Assembly (NCBI GenBank): GCA_002718515.1
Contig: PBEX01000032.1
Location: 1 to 21,572, forward strand
Reading direction: 5' to 3'
Source: Phycisphaerae bacterium
Lineage (GTDB): Bacteria > Planctomycetota > Phycisphaerae > Phycisphaerales > SM1A02
Length of the DNA stretch: 21,572 nt
Shown here: positions 1 to 8,319 of the stretch, one piece after another
Layout: each line of letters starts with the position of its first letter
How positions within the stretch are numbered: the stretch's first letter is position 1
The notes under the pieces: generated by a model
What the model saw: the letters and a program-made list of their open reading frames with translations, nothing else
Told to the model about the DNA's origin: nothing
The model's database searches: none
Translations under genes and position numbers: made by a program

Positions 1-2
1 TT

Positions 3-1205
3 GATGACGATCAAGCGCCAATTGTAAAGCTTGTTACACGACTCATTACTGAAGCAGTTCGAAATCGAACATCTGATATTCACATCGAACCGATGGAAGA
101 CCGCGTTTTGCTGAGATATCGGATTGATGGTGTTTGCCATGTACGTGATAACTTGCCAAAGCGAATGCAAGCGGCAATTCTTGCTCGATTGAAATTGATG
201 GCTGGCGTCAACATTGCTGAACGTCGTATTCCTCAAGATGGTCGAATTAAGATGAGCGTTGATGGTTCTCAGATTGACTTTCGTGTGAGTACATGTCCTG
301 CGTATCATGGCGAATCAGTTGTTCTGCGTATTTTGAGACCGGACTCCGTTCGAATTGGTCTTGTGAATCTTGGTTTTGAACAGGAAAACCTTGACTCTTT
401 CAATAAACTGATTCGAAGACCAAATGGTATTTTGCTTGTGACTGGCCCAACGGGTTCTGGTAAAACAACAACGCTGTATTCAGCACTCGATGTCTTAAAC
501 AGGCCAGACCGAAAGATTATCACTGCAGAAGACCCAGTTGAATATAGTTTTGCAGGCATCAACCAGTGTCAAGTGAGAGATTCGATAGGATTAACATTCT
601 CATCTATTCTCCGCTCAATGCTTCGTCAAGCACCTAATGTGATTCTTGTTGGTGAGATTCGTGATCGGGAAGTTGCTGATATTGCAATTCAAGCGGCGCT
701 TACTGGTCACTTGGTCTTTTCTACATTGCACACAAATGATGCGCCTTCAGCGATTACTCGTTTGATTGACATGGGAGTGAAACCATATCTTGTTGCTAGT
801 TCAATTCAAGCGATTATGGCACAGCGGTTGATCCGAATACTTTGCCCAGATTGCAAACAAATCGAAGAGAATCCAGACAAGAAAATGCTTGAACTCATTG
901 GCATAACTCAAGACGAAGTGGAGAAAAATCCGGTGTATAAAGCTGTTGGCTGTTCTTCATGTGGCAAGCTTGGTTATAAGGGCCGGAAAGCGATTTTTGA
1001 AATGATTGTCATGAACAATGAAATCAGAGACTTGGCATTTAATAGGGCTCCGCTTTCACATATCAGACAAGCAGCTGTGCGAAATGGCATGAAATCGTTG
1101 GTGGAAGACGGAAAAATTAAGGCCTTGCGTGGTGAAACGACACCGGAAGAAATTGCACGCTTTGCTCAAGCAGAAGCATTACTCGAAGGAAATGTTGATA
1201 TTTAA
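3..1205 (+). CDS. GspE/PilB-family secretion/assembly ATPase, 5'-truncated
   Basis: Hexameric cytoplasmic ATPase that powers pseudopilus or pilus assembly. The frame is open from base 3, before the first internal ATG at 93: the codons at 3-92 already encode a typical N2 domain start (SDIHIEP), so the 5' end lies outside the window and 400 residues are visible. Counted from base 3, there is a Walker A GPTGSGKTTT at about 148-157, an Asp box TAEDPVEY, a Walker B VILVGEIRD and a His box LTGHLVFSTLHTNDA. A zinc-binding pair, CPDC (281-284) and CSSC (317-320), is typical of GspE/PilB and absent from PilT. It ends 26 nt before the pilT-like gene. It is a paralogue of the ATPase at 2506-4281; which of the two drives this filament cannot be told. 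Naming it gspE or pilB would be arbitrary. Confidence 0.93.
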   Translation, partial: DDDQAPIVKLVTRLITEAVRNRTSDIHIEPMEDRVLLRYRIDGVCHVRDNLPKRMQAAILARLKLMAGVNIAERRIPQDGRIKMSVDGSQIDFRVSTCPAYHGESVVLRILRPDSVRIGLVNLGFEQENLDSFNKLIRRPNGILLVTGPTGSGKTTTLYSALDVLNRPDRKIITAEDPVEYSFAGINQCQVRDSIGLTFSSILRSMLRQAPNVILVGEIRDREVADIAIQAALTGHLVFSTLHTNDAPSAITRLIDMGVKPYLVASSIQAIMAQRLIRILCPDCKQIEENPDKKMLELIGITQDEVEKNPVYKAVGCSSCGKLGYKGRKAIFEMIVMNNEIRDLAFNRAPLSHIRQAAVRNGMKSLVEDGKIKALRGETTPEEIARFAQAEALLEGNVDI

Positions 1206-1231
1206 GTATCATTACATAAAGATTACAGATT

Positions 1232-2338
1232 ATGTCCACGATTCAAATTGACAGATTACTCGATACAGTTGTTAGAACAGGTGCTTCTGACCTGCATCTT
1301 ACTGTTGGGCGAAAACCAACATTGCGTTTGCATGGTGGATTAAAGAATCTAGATACCAAGGTTCTTGATGGTGATGATTGTGTCGCATTGATGAAACAGA
1401 TTACACCTGAAAAAGCGCAACAAGAACTTCAAGAAGAGGGCTCTTGTGACTTTGGTTTTGCGTTCGGGACGGAAGCTCGTTTTCGTGTTGCTATTTTTAG
1501 ACAACGTGGTGATTTAGCACTCGTTCTACGATTGATTCCAAATGAACTGCTTACCTTTGAACAAATTGGTTTACCAACAATTTTGAAAGAGTTGATTCGA
1601 CGTCCGAGAGGTTTGTTTATCGTTACTGGTCCAACTGGTTCTGGTAAAACTACATCGCTTGCAACGATGATTGACTACATCAATACAAATCTTGAGCGTC
1701 ACATCGTGACTGCTGAAGACCCGATTGAATATTATCACTATCACAAAAAATCAATTGTCAATCAGCGTGAGGTTGGTAATGACGTGCCAAGCTTCTCTGA
1801 GGCGCTAAGGCGTGTGCTTCGTGCTGATCCAGATGTGATTCTCGTTGGTGAGATGCGTGACTTGGAGACAATTGAAGCGGCAATCCAAGCGGCAGAAACA
1901 GGTCACTTGGTTTTTGCAACCTTGCACACCACTGGTGCGTCAGGCACGATTAACCGTATTATCGATGCGTTCCCAACGAATCAGCAAGAACAAGTTCGCG
2001 TCCAATTGTCTACGGCATTGATTTCTGTGCTTTCTCAAGTTCTGCTCAGACGTACGGATAAAGCAGGGCGGGTCGCTGCATATGAATTCCTTGTGGTGAC
2101 ACCTGCGATTGCGAACCTTATTCGAGAAAACAAGACCTTTAGAATCGATTCAGCCATTCAAACAGGGCGTAAGTTTGGCATGCAATTGCTCGATGATCAC
2201 CTTTGGTCCTTGTATGAAAGGGGCATGATTGGGCCTGAAGAGATGATCGATAAGGGTAGAGATTCCAATTCCTTGACCGCTAAGGTGCATAATGCTGGCG
2301 GCAAGGTAGGGCGGTCTGAGCTTGATAATCCGTCGTAA
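1232..2338 (+). CDS. pilT: PilT-type twitching/retraction ATPase
   Basis: ATPase that normally disassembles type IV pili to retract them; cytoplasmic hexamer at the filament base. The 368-residue length is typical for PilT, and the N-terminus (GASDLHLTVGRKPTLRLHG) is the compact PilT N-domain. Walker A GPTGSGKTT is at residues 133-141, followed by TAEDPIEY, VILVGEMRD and TGHLVFATLHTTGASGTINR. PilT-specific signs are NRIIDAFP, the AIANLIRENK helix (the AIRNLIRE element of known PilTs) and IQTGRKFGMQLLDDHL, together with no CxxC zinc pair. It lies 26 nt after a GspE/PilB gene and 167 nt before another. No strong Shine-Dalgarno is visible. A PilT in an operon otherwise ordered like a T2SS suggests a filament that can retract. 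A PilU-like role is the main alternative. Confidence 0.93.
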   Translation: MSTIQIDRLLDTVVRTGASDLHLTVGRKPTLRLHGGLKNLDTKVLDGDDCVALMKQITPEKAQQELQEEGSCDFGFAFGTEARFRVAIFRQRGDLALVLRLIPNELLTFEQIGLPTILKELIRRPRGLFIVTGPTGSGKTTSLATMIDYINTNLERHIVTAEDPIEYYHYHKKSIVNQREVGNDVPSFSEALRRVLRADPDVILVGEMRDLETIEAAIQAAETGHLVFATLHTTGASGTINRIIDAFPTNQQEQVRVQLSTALISVLSQVLLRRTDKAGRVAAYEFLVVTPAIANLIRENKTFRIDSAIQTGRKFGMQLLDDHLWSLYERGMIGPEEMIDKGRDSNSLTAKVHNAGGKVGRSELDNPS

Positions 2339-2505
2339 TTTTGACGTTAAAGCGTCCATTTTGCTGAATAACCTCATTCACCAATAGTCAAATAATCTAG
2401 GTGGCGTATACTGTTTATAACCCTTTATCGGTTGATAAAAGAGCTTTAGGTGCGAATCATGTCGTACATACACCCAAAGTAATTCTGCATAAGCGAAACT
2501 AGCCA
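2339..2505 (+). promoter_or_regulatory. Intergenic gap with possible internal promoter and small hairpin
   Basis: This is the largest gap between operon genes (167 nt). It holds TATACT at 2407-2412, a five-of-six match to a -10 box, but no convincing -35 at the right spacing. TTGACG at 2341-2346 looks like a -35 but has only a poor -10 partner near 2365. A six-pair hairpin TTTATC-GGTT-GATAAA spans 2424-2439 without a following T tract, so it is not a terminator. A secondary promoter for the genes from 2506 onward is plausible but unproven. Confidence 0.25.
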
Positions 2506-4281
2506 ATGGCCAAAGATAGTGCAACGAAACGTAAGACAAAATCAGTCGACCCTTCTCAGTTAAAGGGAAGACGATTTGGTCGCGTGTTAACGAAGTTAGG
2601 GTTACTCTCGAGAGACCAAGTTCATGAAGCGCTCGCTGTTCAGAAGGTTGCCAAGAAGAAGGGTGATTCGAAAAAGATCGGCGCAATCATGCTTGAGATG
2701 GGGCTCATTGAAGAGAATGACATACTGAAAGCGTTGGCGGGACAATCAGGGCTCGCGTGGAAAGAGTTTGAACTTGATTCAATTCCTCAGGAAGCGATTG
2801 ATGCGCTACCAGTTGAAAGTGCAACGACGTACCGAATTGCACCAATTGCGTATGATGAAGGTTCTAAAACACTGACAGTTGCATTGAAATCCCCAGATAA
2901 CTTTAGAGCAGTTGATGACCTTCGATTGCTGATGGGTTTCAAAGTGAACGCAGTTGTTGCGCCAAGCGATTTAATCGACCAAGTCATCAAGGAGAAATAC
3001 GCCTCAGCTAGTACATCAATGGCTGACATGATGGCAGACCTTGATGATGTTGATCTCGGTTCCTTTGGTGACGATGACAGCTCAGATTTAAGTAAGTTAG
3101 CCTCAGCGGCATCAGACAATAAGATTGTTCGTCTTTTAAATCTCGTTCTGCTCCAAGCAATTAAAGACAAAGCCTCTGATATTCACTTTGAACCATTTGA
3201 AGAAGAATTCAAAATGAGGTACCGAATTGACGGTGTTCTCTATGAAATGGTTCCACCGCCGATGCACTTAGCGATGCCAATTGTTTCGCGTATCAAAATT
3301 ATGGCTAACCTCGATATTTCAGAAAGGCGGTTGCCTCAAGACGGACGTATCGAATTGACGGTAGGCGGTTCGCCTGTTGATCTTCGTGTATCAGTCTTGC
3401 CAACAATGTTTGGTGAGTCAGTCGTTATGCGTGTCCTTGACCGTTCAAATGTCCAACTCAGTATGGATAAGATTGGTCTTCGTGCTGCTGACTATGAAAA
3501 GATGTCTGACATCATTCATAGGCCCAACGGAATTGTTGTTGTGACTGGGCCAACTGGTTCTGGCAAAACAACGACGCTTTATTCAGCATTGACTGAATTG
3601 AATGATCCTGAAACAAAAATACTTACTGCGGAAGACCCAGTTGAATATGACATTGATGGCTTGATTCAGTGTCAAATCAATACTGAACAAGACTTAACAT
3701 TTGCGAAACTACTCCGTTCATTCTTGCGACAAGACCCTGATGTCATTCTTGTCGGTGAGATTCGTGACCTTGAAACTGCGCAGATTGCTGTTCAGGCATC
3801 GCTCACTGGTCACTTAGTGTTTTCAACACTACACACAAACGATGCACCATCAACTGTGCTTCGATTGGTAGACCTTGGGGTTGAAACGTTCCTCATCACT
3901 GCAACTGTAGAAGCCATTGTTGCGCAACGTCTTGTGCGACGTATTTGCAATGGTTGTAAGGAAGAGTATGAACCAAGTTCAGAAGAGTTGCTAGAACTCA
4001 AGTTAAGACCTGAAGATGTTTCAGACCGCACGTTCTTTAGGGGTAAGGGGTGTAACCAATGCAACAATAGTGGGTACAGAGGTCGACTCGCAATTTTTGA
4101 AATTATGGAATTTGACGATGCAGTTCGCGAACTTGTTTTGTCTCAAGCCTCAACGGCAGTTCTTCGTGTTGAAGCGCAAAAACGTGGAATGAGAAGTCTA
4201 CGAGAATGTGGTCTTCTTGCTATTTATGACGGTCAAACAACGATTGATGAAGTCGTTCGTGAAACCATGATTGACGATTAA
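2506..4281 (+). CDS. GspE/PilB-family assembly ATPase with N-terminal MshEN-type domain
   Basis: Full-length 591-residue cytoplasmic ATPase that energises addition of pilin subunits through the GspF/PilC platform encoded next. The N-terminus has two copies of the MshEN pattern: one at residues 23-46 (RFGRVLTKLGLL ... LAVQ) and one at 57-80 (KIGAIMLEMGLI ... LAGQ). MshEN domains can bind cyclic di-GMP. An acidic linker near 180-200 leads to the N2 domain (SDIHFEPF). Then come Walker A GPTGSGKTT at about 348-356, the Asp box TAEDPVEY, Walker B VILVGEIRD, the His box LTGHLVFSTLHTNDA, and zinc cysteines CNGC and CNQC. The C-terminus matches the GspE/PilB pattern. Its stop is 11 nt from the gspF start, so the two are probably co-translated. 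Distinguishing GspE from PilB by sequence alone is not safe here. Confidence 0.95.
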   Translation: MAKDSATKRKTKSVDPSQLKGRRFGRVLTKLGLLSRDQVHEALAVQKVAKKKGDSKKIGAIMLEMGLIEENDILKALAGQSGLAWKEFELDSIPQEAIDALPVESATTYRIAPIAYDEGSKTLTVALKSPDNFRAVDDLRLLMGFKVNAVVAPSDLIDQVIKEKYASASTSMADMMADLDDVDLGSFGDDDSSDLSKLASAASDNKIVRLLNLVLLQAIKDKASDIHFEPFEEEFKMRYRIDGVLYEMVPPPMHLAMPIVSRIKIMANLDISERRLPQDGRIELTVGGSPVDLRVSVLPTMFGESVVMRVLDRSNVQLSMDKIGLRAADYEKMSDIIHRPNGIVVVTGPTGSGKTTTLYSALTELNDPETKILTAEDPVEYDIDGLIQCQINTEQDLTFAKLLRSFLRQDPDVILVGEIRDLETAQIAVQASLTGHLVFSTLHTNDAPSTVLRLVDLGVETFLITATVEAIVAQRLVRRICNGCKEEYEPSSEELLELKLRPEDVSDRTFFRGKGCNQCNNSGYRGRLAIFEIMEFDDAVRELVLSQASTAVLRVEAQKRGMRSLRECGLLAIYDGQTTIDEVVRETMIDD

Positions 4282-4292
4282 AGGTTTATTCA

Positions 4293-5594
4293 ATGCCAAC
4301 GTATGTATATGAAGCACTAAACGCAGCAGGAAAGCCCGAAAAGGGGCGCATAGAAGCAGATACGAGTGATGCTGCAATCGCCGCAATTCGTCAGAATGGC
4401 TTTTTTCCTACAACTGTTCGCGAAGAGAAAGTCGGCGGCTCTGGTAAGAAAGAGTCTGGCAAAAAAGCTGCTAAAGCTAAAAGTGCTAAGAAGAAAAAAG
4501 GATTCAACATCTCTATCGGCGGAGTGAAGACAAAGATACTGACGCAGTTCACGCGTCAATTGTCAACGCTTCAAGACGCGGGCTTACCACTACTTCGTTC
4601 ATTACAGATTCTGGAACAACAGCAAAAACCGGGCAAACTTAAGTCCATTCTTGTTGATGTAGTCGAAGACGTTGAGTCTGGGACAAGTTTGTCTGACTCG
4701 ATGAGTAAACATCCAAAAGCATTCGACCGTTTGTATTCAAAGATGGTTGCTGCTGGCGAAATCGGCGGTGTCCTTGATGTCATCCTCCAGCGTCTTGCAA
4801 ACTTCATGGAAAAAGCTGAACGCTTGAAGTCCCGCATTAAGGGCGCGATGATTTATCCGATTTGTGTCATCATCGTTGCTGTTGCAATCGTCACAGGCAT
4901 TATGTACTTCGTTATTCCGAAGTTTAAGGATATCTTTAATGACTTTGATGTCACGCTTCCTGGCTTAACGCTTTGGCTCATTGACGCATCTCTTTGGATT
5001 GCGGGTACTCCGGAGAATGGTGAGCAAGCAATTCCCGGTTATGTTTGGATTATCATTGGTCCTTTCTTAATCTTTTTCTTCTTCAAACTCATACGCAAAA
5101 CTAAACCAGGTCGTGCGATTACGGATGTCATCGTAATGAAGTTGCCTGTGTTCGGTAACCTTGTGCAAAAAACATCAGTCGCAAGATTTACCAGAACCCT
5201 CGGTACCCTCATCGCTGCTGGTGTCCCAATTCTTGAAGCTGTCTTGATTACCCGCGACACTTCAGGTAACCATGTGTATGAAAAAGCGCTCAATCAAGTG
5301 CACGATTCTATCCGCGAAGGAGAATCAGTTGCTGATCCGTTACGCGAAGCGAAAGTGTGTGACTCTATCGTGGTCAACATGATTGAAGTCGGTGAAGAAA
5401 CGGGTGACCTAGATGTCATGCTGAAGAAGATTGCTGACAACTACGACGAAGAAGTTGATGTTGCTGTCTCTGCACTTCTCAGTTTGCTTGAGCCAATGCT
5501 CGTTGTTGTTCTTGGTGGCATTGTTGGCACCATCGTCCTTGCGTTGTTCCTCCCACTTGTGAAAATGATTGAATCCGTCTCGGATACAGGTTGA
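4293..5594 (+). CDS. gspF: GspF/PilC inner-membrane platform protein
   Basis: Polytopic inner-membrane protein on which the ATPase acts to add pseudopilin subunits. It is 433 residues long; about 400 is usual. The start MPTYVYEALNAAGKP is the classic GspF/PilC opening, followed by a lysine-rich stretch at about 46-70. Two cytoplasmic T2SSF domains are visible, each with the expected pattern (FTRQLSTLQDAGLPLLRSL near residue 88, and FTRTLGTLIAAGVPILEAV in the second half). Membrane segments lie at about 187-209, 250-267 and 394-424. AAGG at 4281-4284 is a suitable ribosome binding site. The stop codon TGA (5592-5594) shares its last base with the next gene's ATG. PilC would be an equally valid name. 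Confidence 0.95.
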   Translation: MPTYVYEALNAAGKPEKGRIEADTSDAAIAAIRQNGFFPTTVREEKVGGSGKKESGKKAAKAKSAKKKKGFNISIGGVKTKILTQFTRQLSTLQDAGLPLLRSLQILEQQQKPGKLKSILVDVVEDVESGTSLSDSMSKHPKAFDRLYSKMVAAGEIGGVLDVILQRLANFMEKAERLKSRIKGAMIYPICVIIVAVAIVTGIMYFVIPKFKDIFNDFDVTLPGLTLWLIDASLWIAGTPENGEQAIPGYVWIIIGPFLIFFFFKLIRKTKPGRAITDVIVMKLPVFGNLVQKTSVARFTRTLGTLIAAGVPILEAVLITRDTSGNHVYEKALNQVHDSIREGESVADPLREAKVCDSIVVNMIEVGEETGDLDVMLKKIADNYDEEVDVAVSALLSLLEPMLVVVLGGIVGTIVLALFLPLVKMIESVSDTG

Positions 5595-6706
5595 TGTCAA
5601 TGGTTACTTCGAATCGAACACAATTTCATCTCGGATTTACGATTATTGAATTGCTCGTGACAATTTCTATCATTGTCATCTTGATTAGCATGCTTACGCT
5701 CGCACTTACGCAAGCGAGAACTGCTGCTCAGATTGCAGAAACAAACAATCGCCTCATCACGCTAAAGAAAGCAACAGTTCGATTTAAAGATGATATTGGT
5801 TATTACCCAGCGGTATTGGATAACCATCGCCACCTTGCTTACATCCCTGAGTTTCCAGGACCTTCAAACAGCAACCCCCTTCAGGAATACCGAGGACAAG
5901 TGCAAGATTGGTACTCAATCACTTCGCCTGCTGAGTTTCTCATTGGTTATGGCAACCAATTGCAAGACGGTTACGGAAAAATTCCAGGCTCAACTTCTGG
6001 CAACGATGATTATCTAGAAGTCCCAGCATTTGGCATTCGACATCCCGGCTTAGATGGTGTCTGGCGGGGTACAGACCTCTATGCCCGCGACGGTCAATCA
6101 ACTGGCCAAGGGCTCATAGAAGATCGTGACCCATCCGTCCGCGGAAAACTCTATGGGCCATACTTAGAACTGGAAGATTCACAGATGTTTGGTCGAATCG
6201 CATTTGACCTTGACGGAAATGCAATTGAAGACCCAGTCACTGGTGAGTTGAAGGTGTTCTACCCCGGCGATGCTGACTATGACACGAATAACCCAATGGT
6301 GATTGTTGATGTTTGGGGTTCTCCGATTCGGTATTACCGTTCAATCTATCCGCAACATGTAGATTTAACGATGCCAAAAACTGGCATTGCGAAAGTCTTT
6401 CCTCAAAGCAATCTATATGACCGCCCAACGATGTCCGATTACTTTGTGTTAAGACCGTTTGAGTTTTCGCCTGAACAAGTTATTGACGCTTCATTTGGCG
6501 ACTTTAGCGAAGGCGACACAAGTCCAGCCGGTGATACTTCAACATCACTTGATTTGCAGGCAGGGCAGTTCGCTTACTTTTCAGCAGGGCCAGATAAACA
6601 GGCAAACAATAACTTGCGTGCAGACATTCTTGGTGTGCTTGGTAACACTGGTGACGATGCAACAGATGAAGTTAATAAAGACAACATTGTAGAGGTTGGT
6701 CCATAG
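5594..6706 (+). CDS. GspG-like pseudopilin, long form
   Basis: Filament subunit or minor pseudopilin inserted in the inner membrane and processed by prepilin peptidase. Counting from the ATG at 5594, the leader is cut at G14|F15 (GFTIIELLVTIS), with Glu at +5 and a hydrophobic helix to about residue 36. The C-terminal half has a 'DVWGSPIRYY' element and a 'FAYFSAGPD ... KDNI' tail, which resemble the WGxPY and calcium-loop region of GspG. At 370 residues it is more than twice the usual GspG length (about 140-150). Start choice: TTG 5591, ATG 5594 and ATG 5600 are all in frame. The 5594 ATG forms a TGATG junction with gspF, while ATG 5600 has ACAGG at better spacing. The next ATG directly follows its stop codon. 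Confidence 0.85.
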   Translation: MSMVTSNRTQFHLGFTIIELLVTISIIVILISMLTLALTQARTAAQIAETNNRLITLKKATVRFKDDIGYYPAVLDNHRHLAYIPEFPGPSNSNPLQEYRGQVQDWYSITSPAEFLIGYGNQLQDGYGKIPGSTSGNDDYLEVPAFGIRHPGLDGVWRGTDLYARDGQSTGQGLIEDRDPSVRGKLYGPYLELEDSQMFGRIAFDLDGNAIEDPVTGELKVFYPGDADYDTNNPMVIVDVWGSPIRYYRSIYPQHVDLTMPKTGIAKVFPQSNLYDRPTMSDYFVLRPFEFSPEQVIDASFGDFSEGDTSPAGDTSTSLDLQAGQFAYFSAGPDKQANNNLRADILGVLGNTGDDATDEVNKDNIVEVGP

Positions 6707-7453
6707 ATGAAACGCATACGCACTAACTCAGGATTCACGCTCATCGAAATGGTCGTTGTGATTGGCATCATTGCCTTGCTTGCAGCATTGACGATGGGTA
6801 TTTCAAACAGTGTGATTCGAAATAGCCAAGTCCGTCAAACGCAAGATGCGATGAAACTCCTTGCGCTTGCTGTTGATGAATGGGAACTCGAACGTGGCCG
6901 ACCAATAACATTTGAAGGTTTCGTTCCGATTAATGGTGGTCGTTACGACATTTACACAAATGGTGAGGGCATCGGTCAACCATCTGGTTCAAGCAGTGTG
7001 AGCAATGATGAAATGCAAGAATCGATGGAAGCAAGAGTTGAAAGTCTCATTGAGTTATTGCTTCAATCTGAGCCTGCAACGAACATTCTTTCTAAGATTT
7101 CATCTGAACTATTTGTTGAAGATATCCATGGGAAACTCGTCATCGATCCTTGGGGCAATCCGATTGGCGTTGTGTATCCGGGTCGAAAATTTGCAGATGC
7201 TTACCCAAACTTAGATCCGCTTGGAGAGTACCCGTACTTAGACGAAAGTAATGACATGACCGTGCGTGATGAAGCTGAAGATGGTCTTGGCTCCTGCGTC
7301 AACGGTAGAATTTTGTTTGTCTCGGCTGGCCCTGATTTGCGCTGGGGTTATCGCTATCAAGGCAATGACGGTGTTGGTAACCCAATGCTTATTGACTCAT
7401 CTAAAGACAACATCTATTCCTATGACCCGTTTATTGTGGAGGAGGCTCGTTAA
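6707..7453 (+). CDS. GspG-like pseudopilin, second copy
   Basis: A 248-residue prepilin-type protein. The leader is MKRIRTNSG, cut at G9|F10 (FTLIEMVVVIG), with Glu at +5 and a long hydrophobic helix. It shares several landmarks with the preceding gene: 'DPWGNPIGVVYPG' and a terminal 'ILFVSAGPD ... SKDNI' block, the arrangement of GspG's WGNP and calcium-binding tail. The two genes therefore look like diverged duplicates of one GspG-like ancestor, although lengths and middles differ. AGAGG at 6691-6695 precedes the start by 11 nt. The start abuts the previous stop, and the TAA stop overlaps the next ATG (taATGa), indicating translational coupling. Which copy is the major pseudopilin, if either, cannot be told. 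Confidence 0.85.
   Translation: MKRIRTNSGFTLIEMVVVIGIIALLAALTMGISNSVIRNSQVRQTQDAMKLLALAVDEWELERGRPITFEGFVPINGGRYDIYTNGEGIGQPSGSSSVSNDEMQESMEARVESLIELLLQSEPATNILSKISSELFVEDIHGKLVIDPWGNPIGVVYPGRKFADAYPNLDPLGEYPYLDESNDMTVRDEAEDGLGSCVNGRILFVSAGPDLRWGYRYQGNDGVGNPMLIDSSKDNIYSYDPFIVEEAR
7438..7445 (+). promoter_or_regulatory. Strong Shine-Dalgarno for the GspH-like gene
   Basis: GGAGGAGG ends 7 nt before the ATG at 7453 and is the best ribosome binding site in the window. It sits inside the end of the preceding gene and fixes the overlapping start. Confidence 0.7.
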
Positions 7454-8319
7454 TGATTTCGTCTAAGCGAACAGCCTTTACACTTGTTGAACTCGTCGTT
7501 GTCATCATCATCATGACGATGCTCGCAGGCTTAAGTGCAATTGCGTATCGCAGTATTGCAGCTGATATGAAAATGTCGGCGGCGATGAACACGATTTCAT
7601 CAGCGCTTGATAACGCAAGGGCACTTGCGATTAAAAAGAACCGTTATGTAATGACGGCATTCTCCCCGAGACTTGAAGATGAGGGTTCAACTCAGCTTAT
7701 TGATATTATTGTTGCAGAATGGTCTGGGGATTCATCCAACGCAAATAACGGAAGCGGTTCAATCTGGACATATGACAGATTCGTTCCTGTCAGTAACCTA
7801 GAAGTCCGTACGATTTCAGGCGGGATCAATGTTGCAGGTCCTGGGTATGGAACTGGTGATGATGACCAATGGTGGGTTTGTACGAATCTGCCTTCGCAGG
7901 TGTCTTCTGGTCCAATCATTGGTGGCGGGACTGAGCCATTTGGTCCAATCATCGGTGTTTTATATAGTCCTGAAGGCAGAGTGGTTACGCGAAATGCTGA
8001 GAGTGGTGCTGACCGGATTTGGGTTGACTTTAACCAAGACGGCGTTCAAACAATAAACGAGGATGACACAGTTGAGTGGCCATGGCCAGGGCAACTGCCA
8101 TCAATTGGTTCCTATTTTGATCTTGAAGTGCAGGGTGGTGAACCGTTTGTAAGTATGACGCCAATCCTTGCCGTGTTCGATGAAGTAGCTTTTCGAGAAG
8201 GCGTCAGAACTGCGGATTGGGATAACTCGTACGAACGTGATGTTGCCTATACGAATTACATTGAAAAGAATGCTTCACGTATTCAATTCAATCGCTACTC
8301 AGGAGTTCCACTTGAATGA
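7453..8319 (+). CDS. GspH/FimT-like minor pseudopilin
   Basis: A 288-residue prepilin-type protein with the leader MISSKRTA, the processing site A8|F9 and the helix FTLVELVVVIIIMTMLAG. The residue before the cut is Ala rather than the usual Gly. After the helix, 'SALDNARALAIKKNRYVMTAF' fits the GspH/FimT pattern (AR..AI...N..V). The C-terminus ends in 'IQFNRYSGVPLE', resembling planctomycete GspH-like tails. GspH sits below the tip in the T2SS pseudopilus. The start is fixed by GGAGGAGG at 7438-7445 and by one-base overlap with the previous stop. Its own stop forms an ATGA junction with the next gene. It is third in the G-G-H-I-J-K order, which supports the GspH call. Confidence 0.8.
   Translation: MISSKRTAFTLVELVVVIIIMTMLAGLSAIAYRSIAADMKMSAAMNTISSALDNARALAIKKNRYVMTAFSPRLEDEGSTQLIDIIVAEWSGDSSNANNGSGSIWTYDRFVPVSNLEVRTISGGINVAGPGYGTGDDDQWWVCTNLPSQVSSGPIIGGGTEPFGPIIGVLYSPEGRVVTRNAESGADRIWVDFNQDGVQTINEDDTVEWPWPGQLPSIGSYFDLEVQGGEPFVSMTPILAVFDEVAFREGVRTADWDNSYERDVAYTNYIEKNASRIQFNRYSGVPLE

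Noticed and set aside
2424..2439. Hairpin after pilT as a terminator
   Set aside because: Only six A/T-rich pairs and no following T tract; gene order and direction continue unchanged.
2378..2686. Minus-strand 102-codon frame spanning the intergenic gap and the start of the ATPase gene
   Set aside because: No Shine-Dalgarno, no domain, and most of it overlaps the well-supported ATPase N-terminus.
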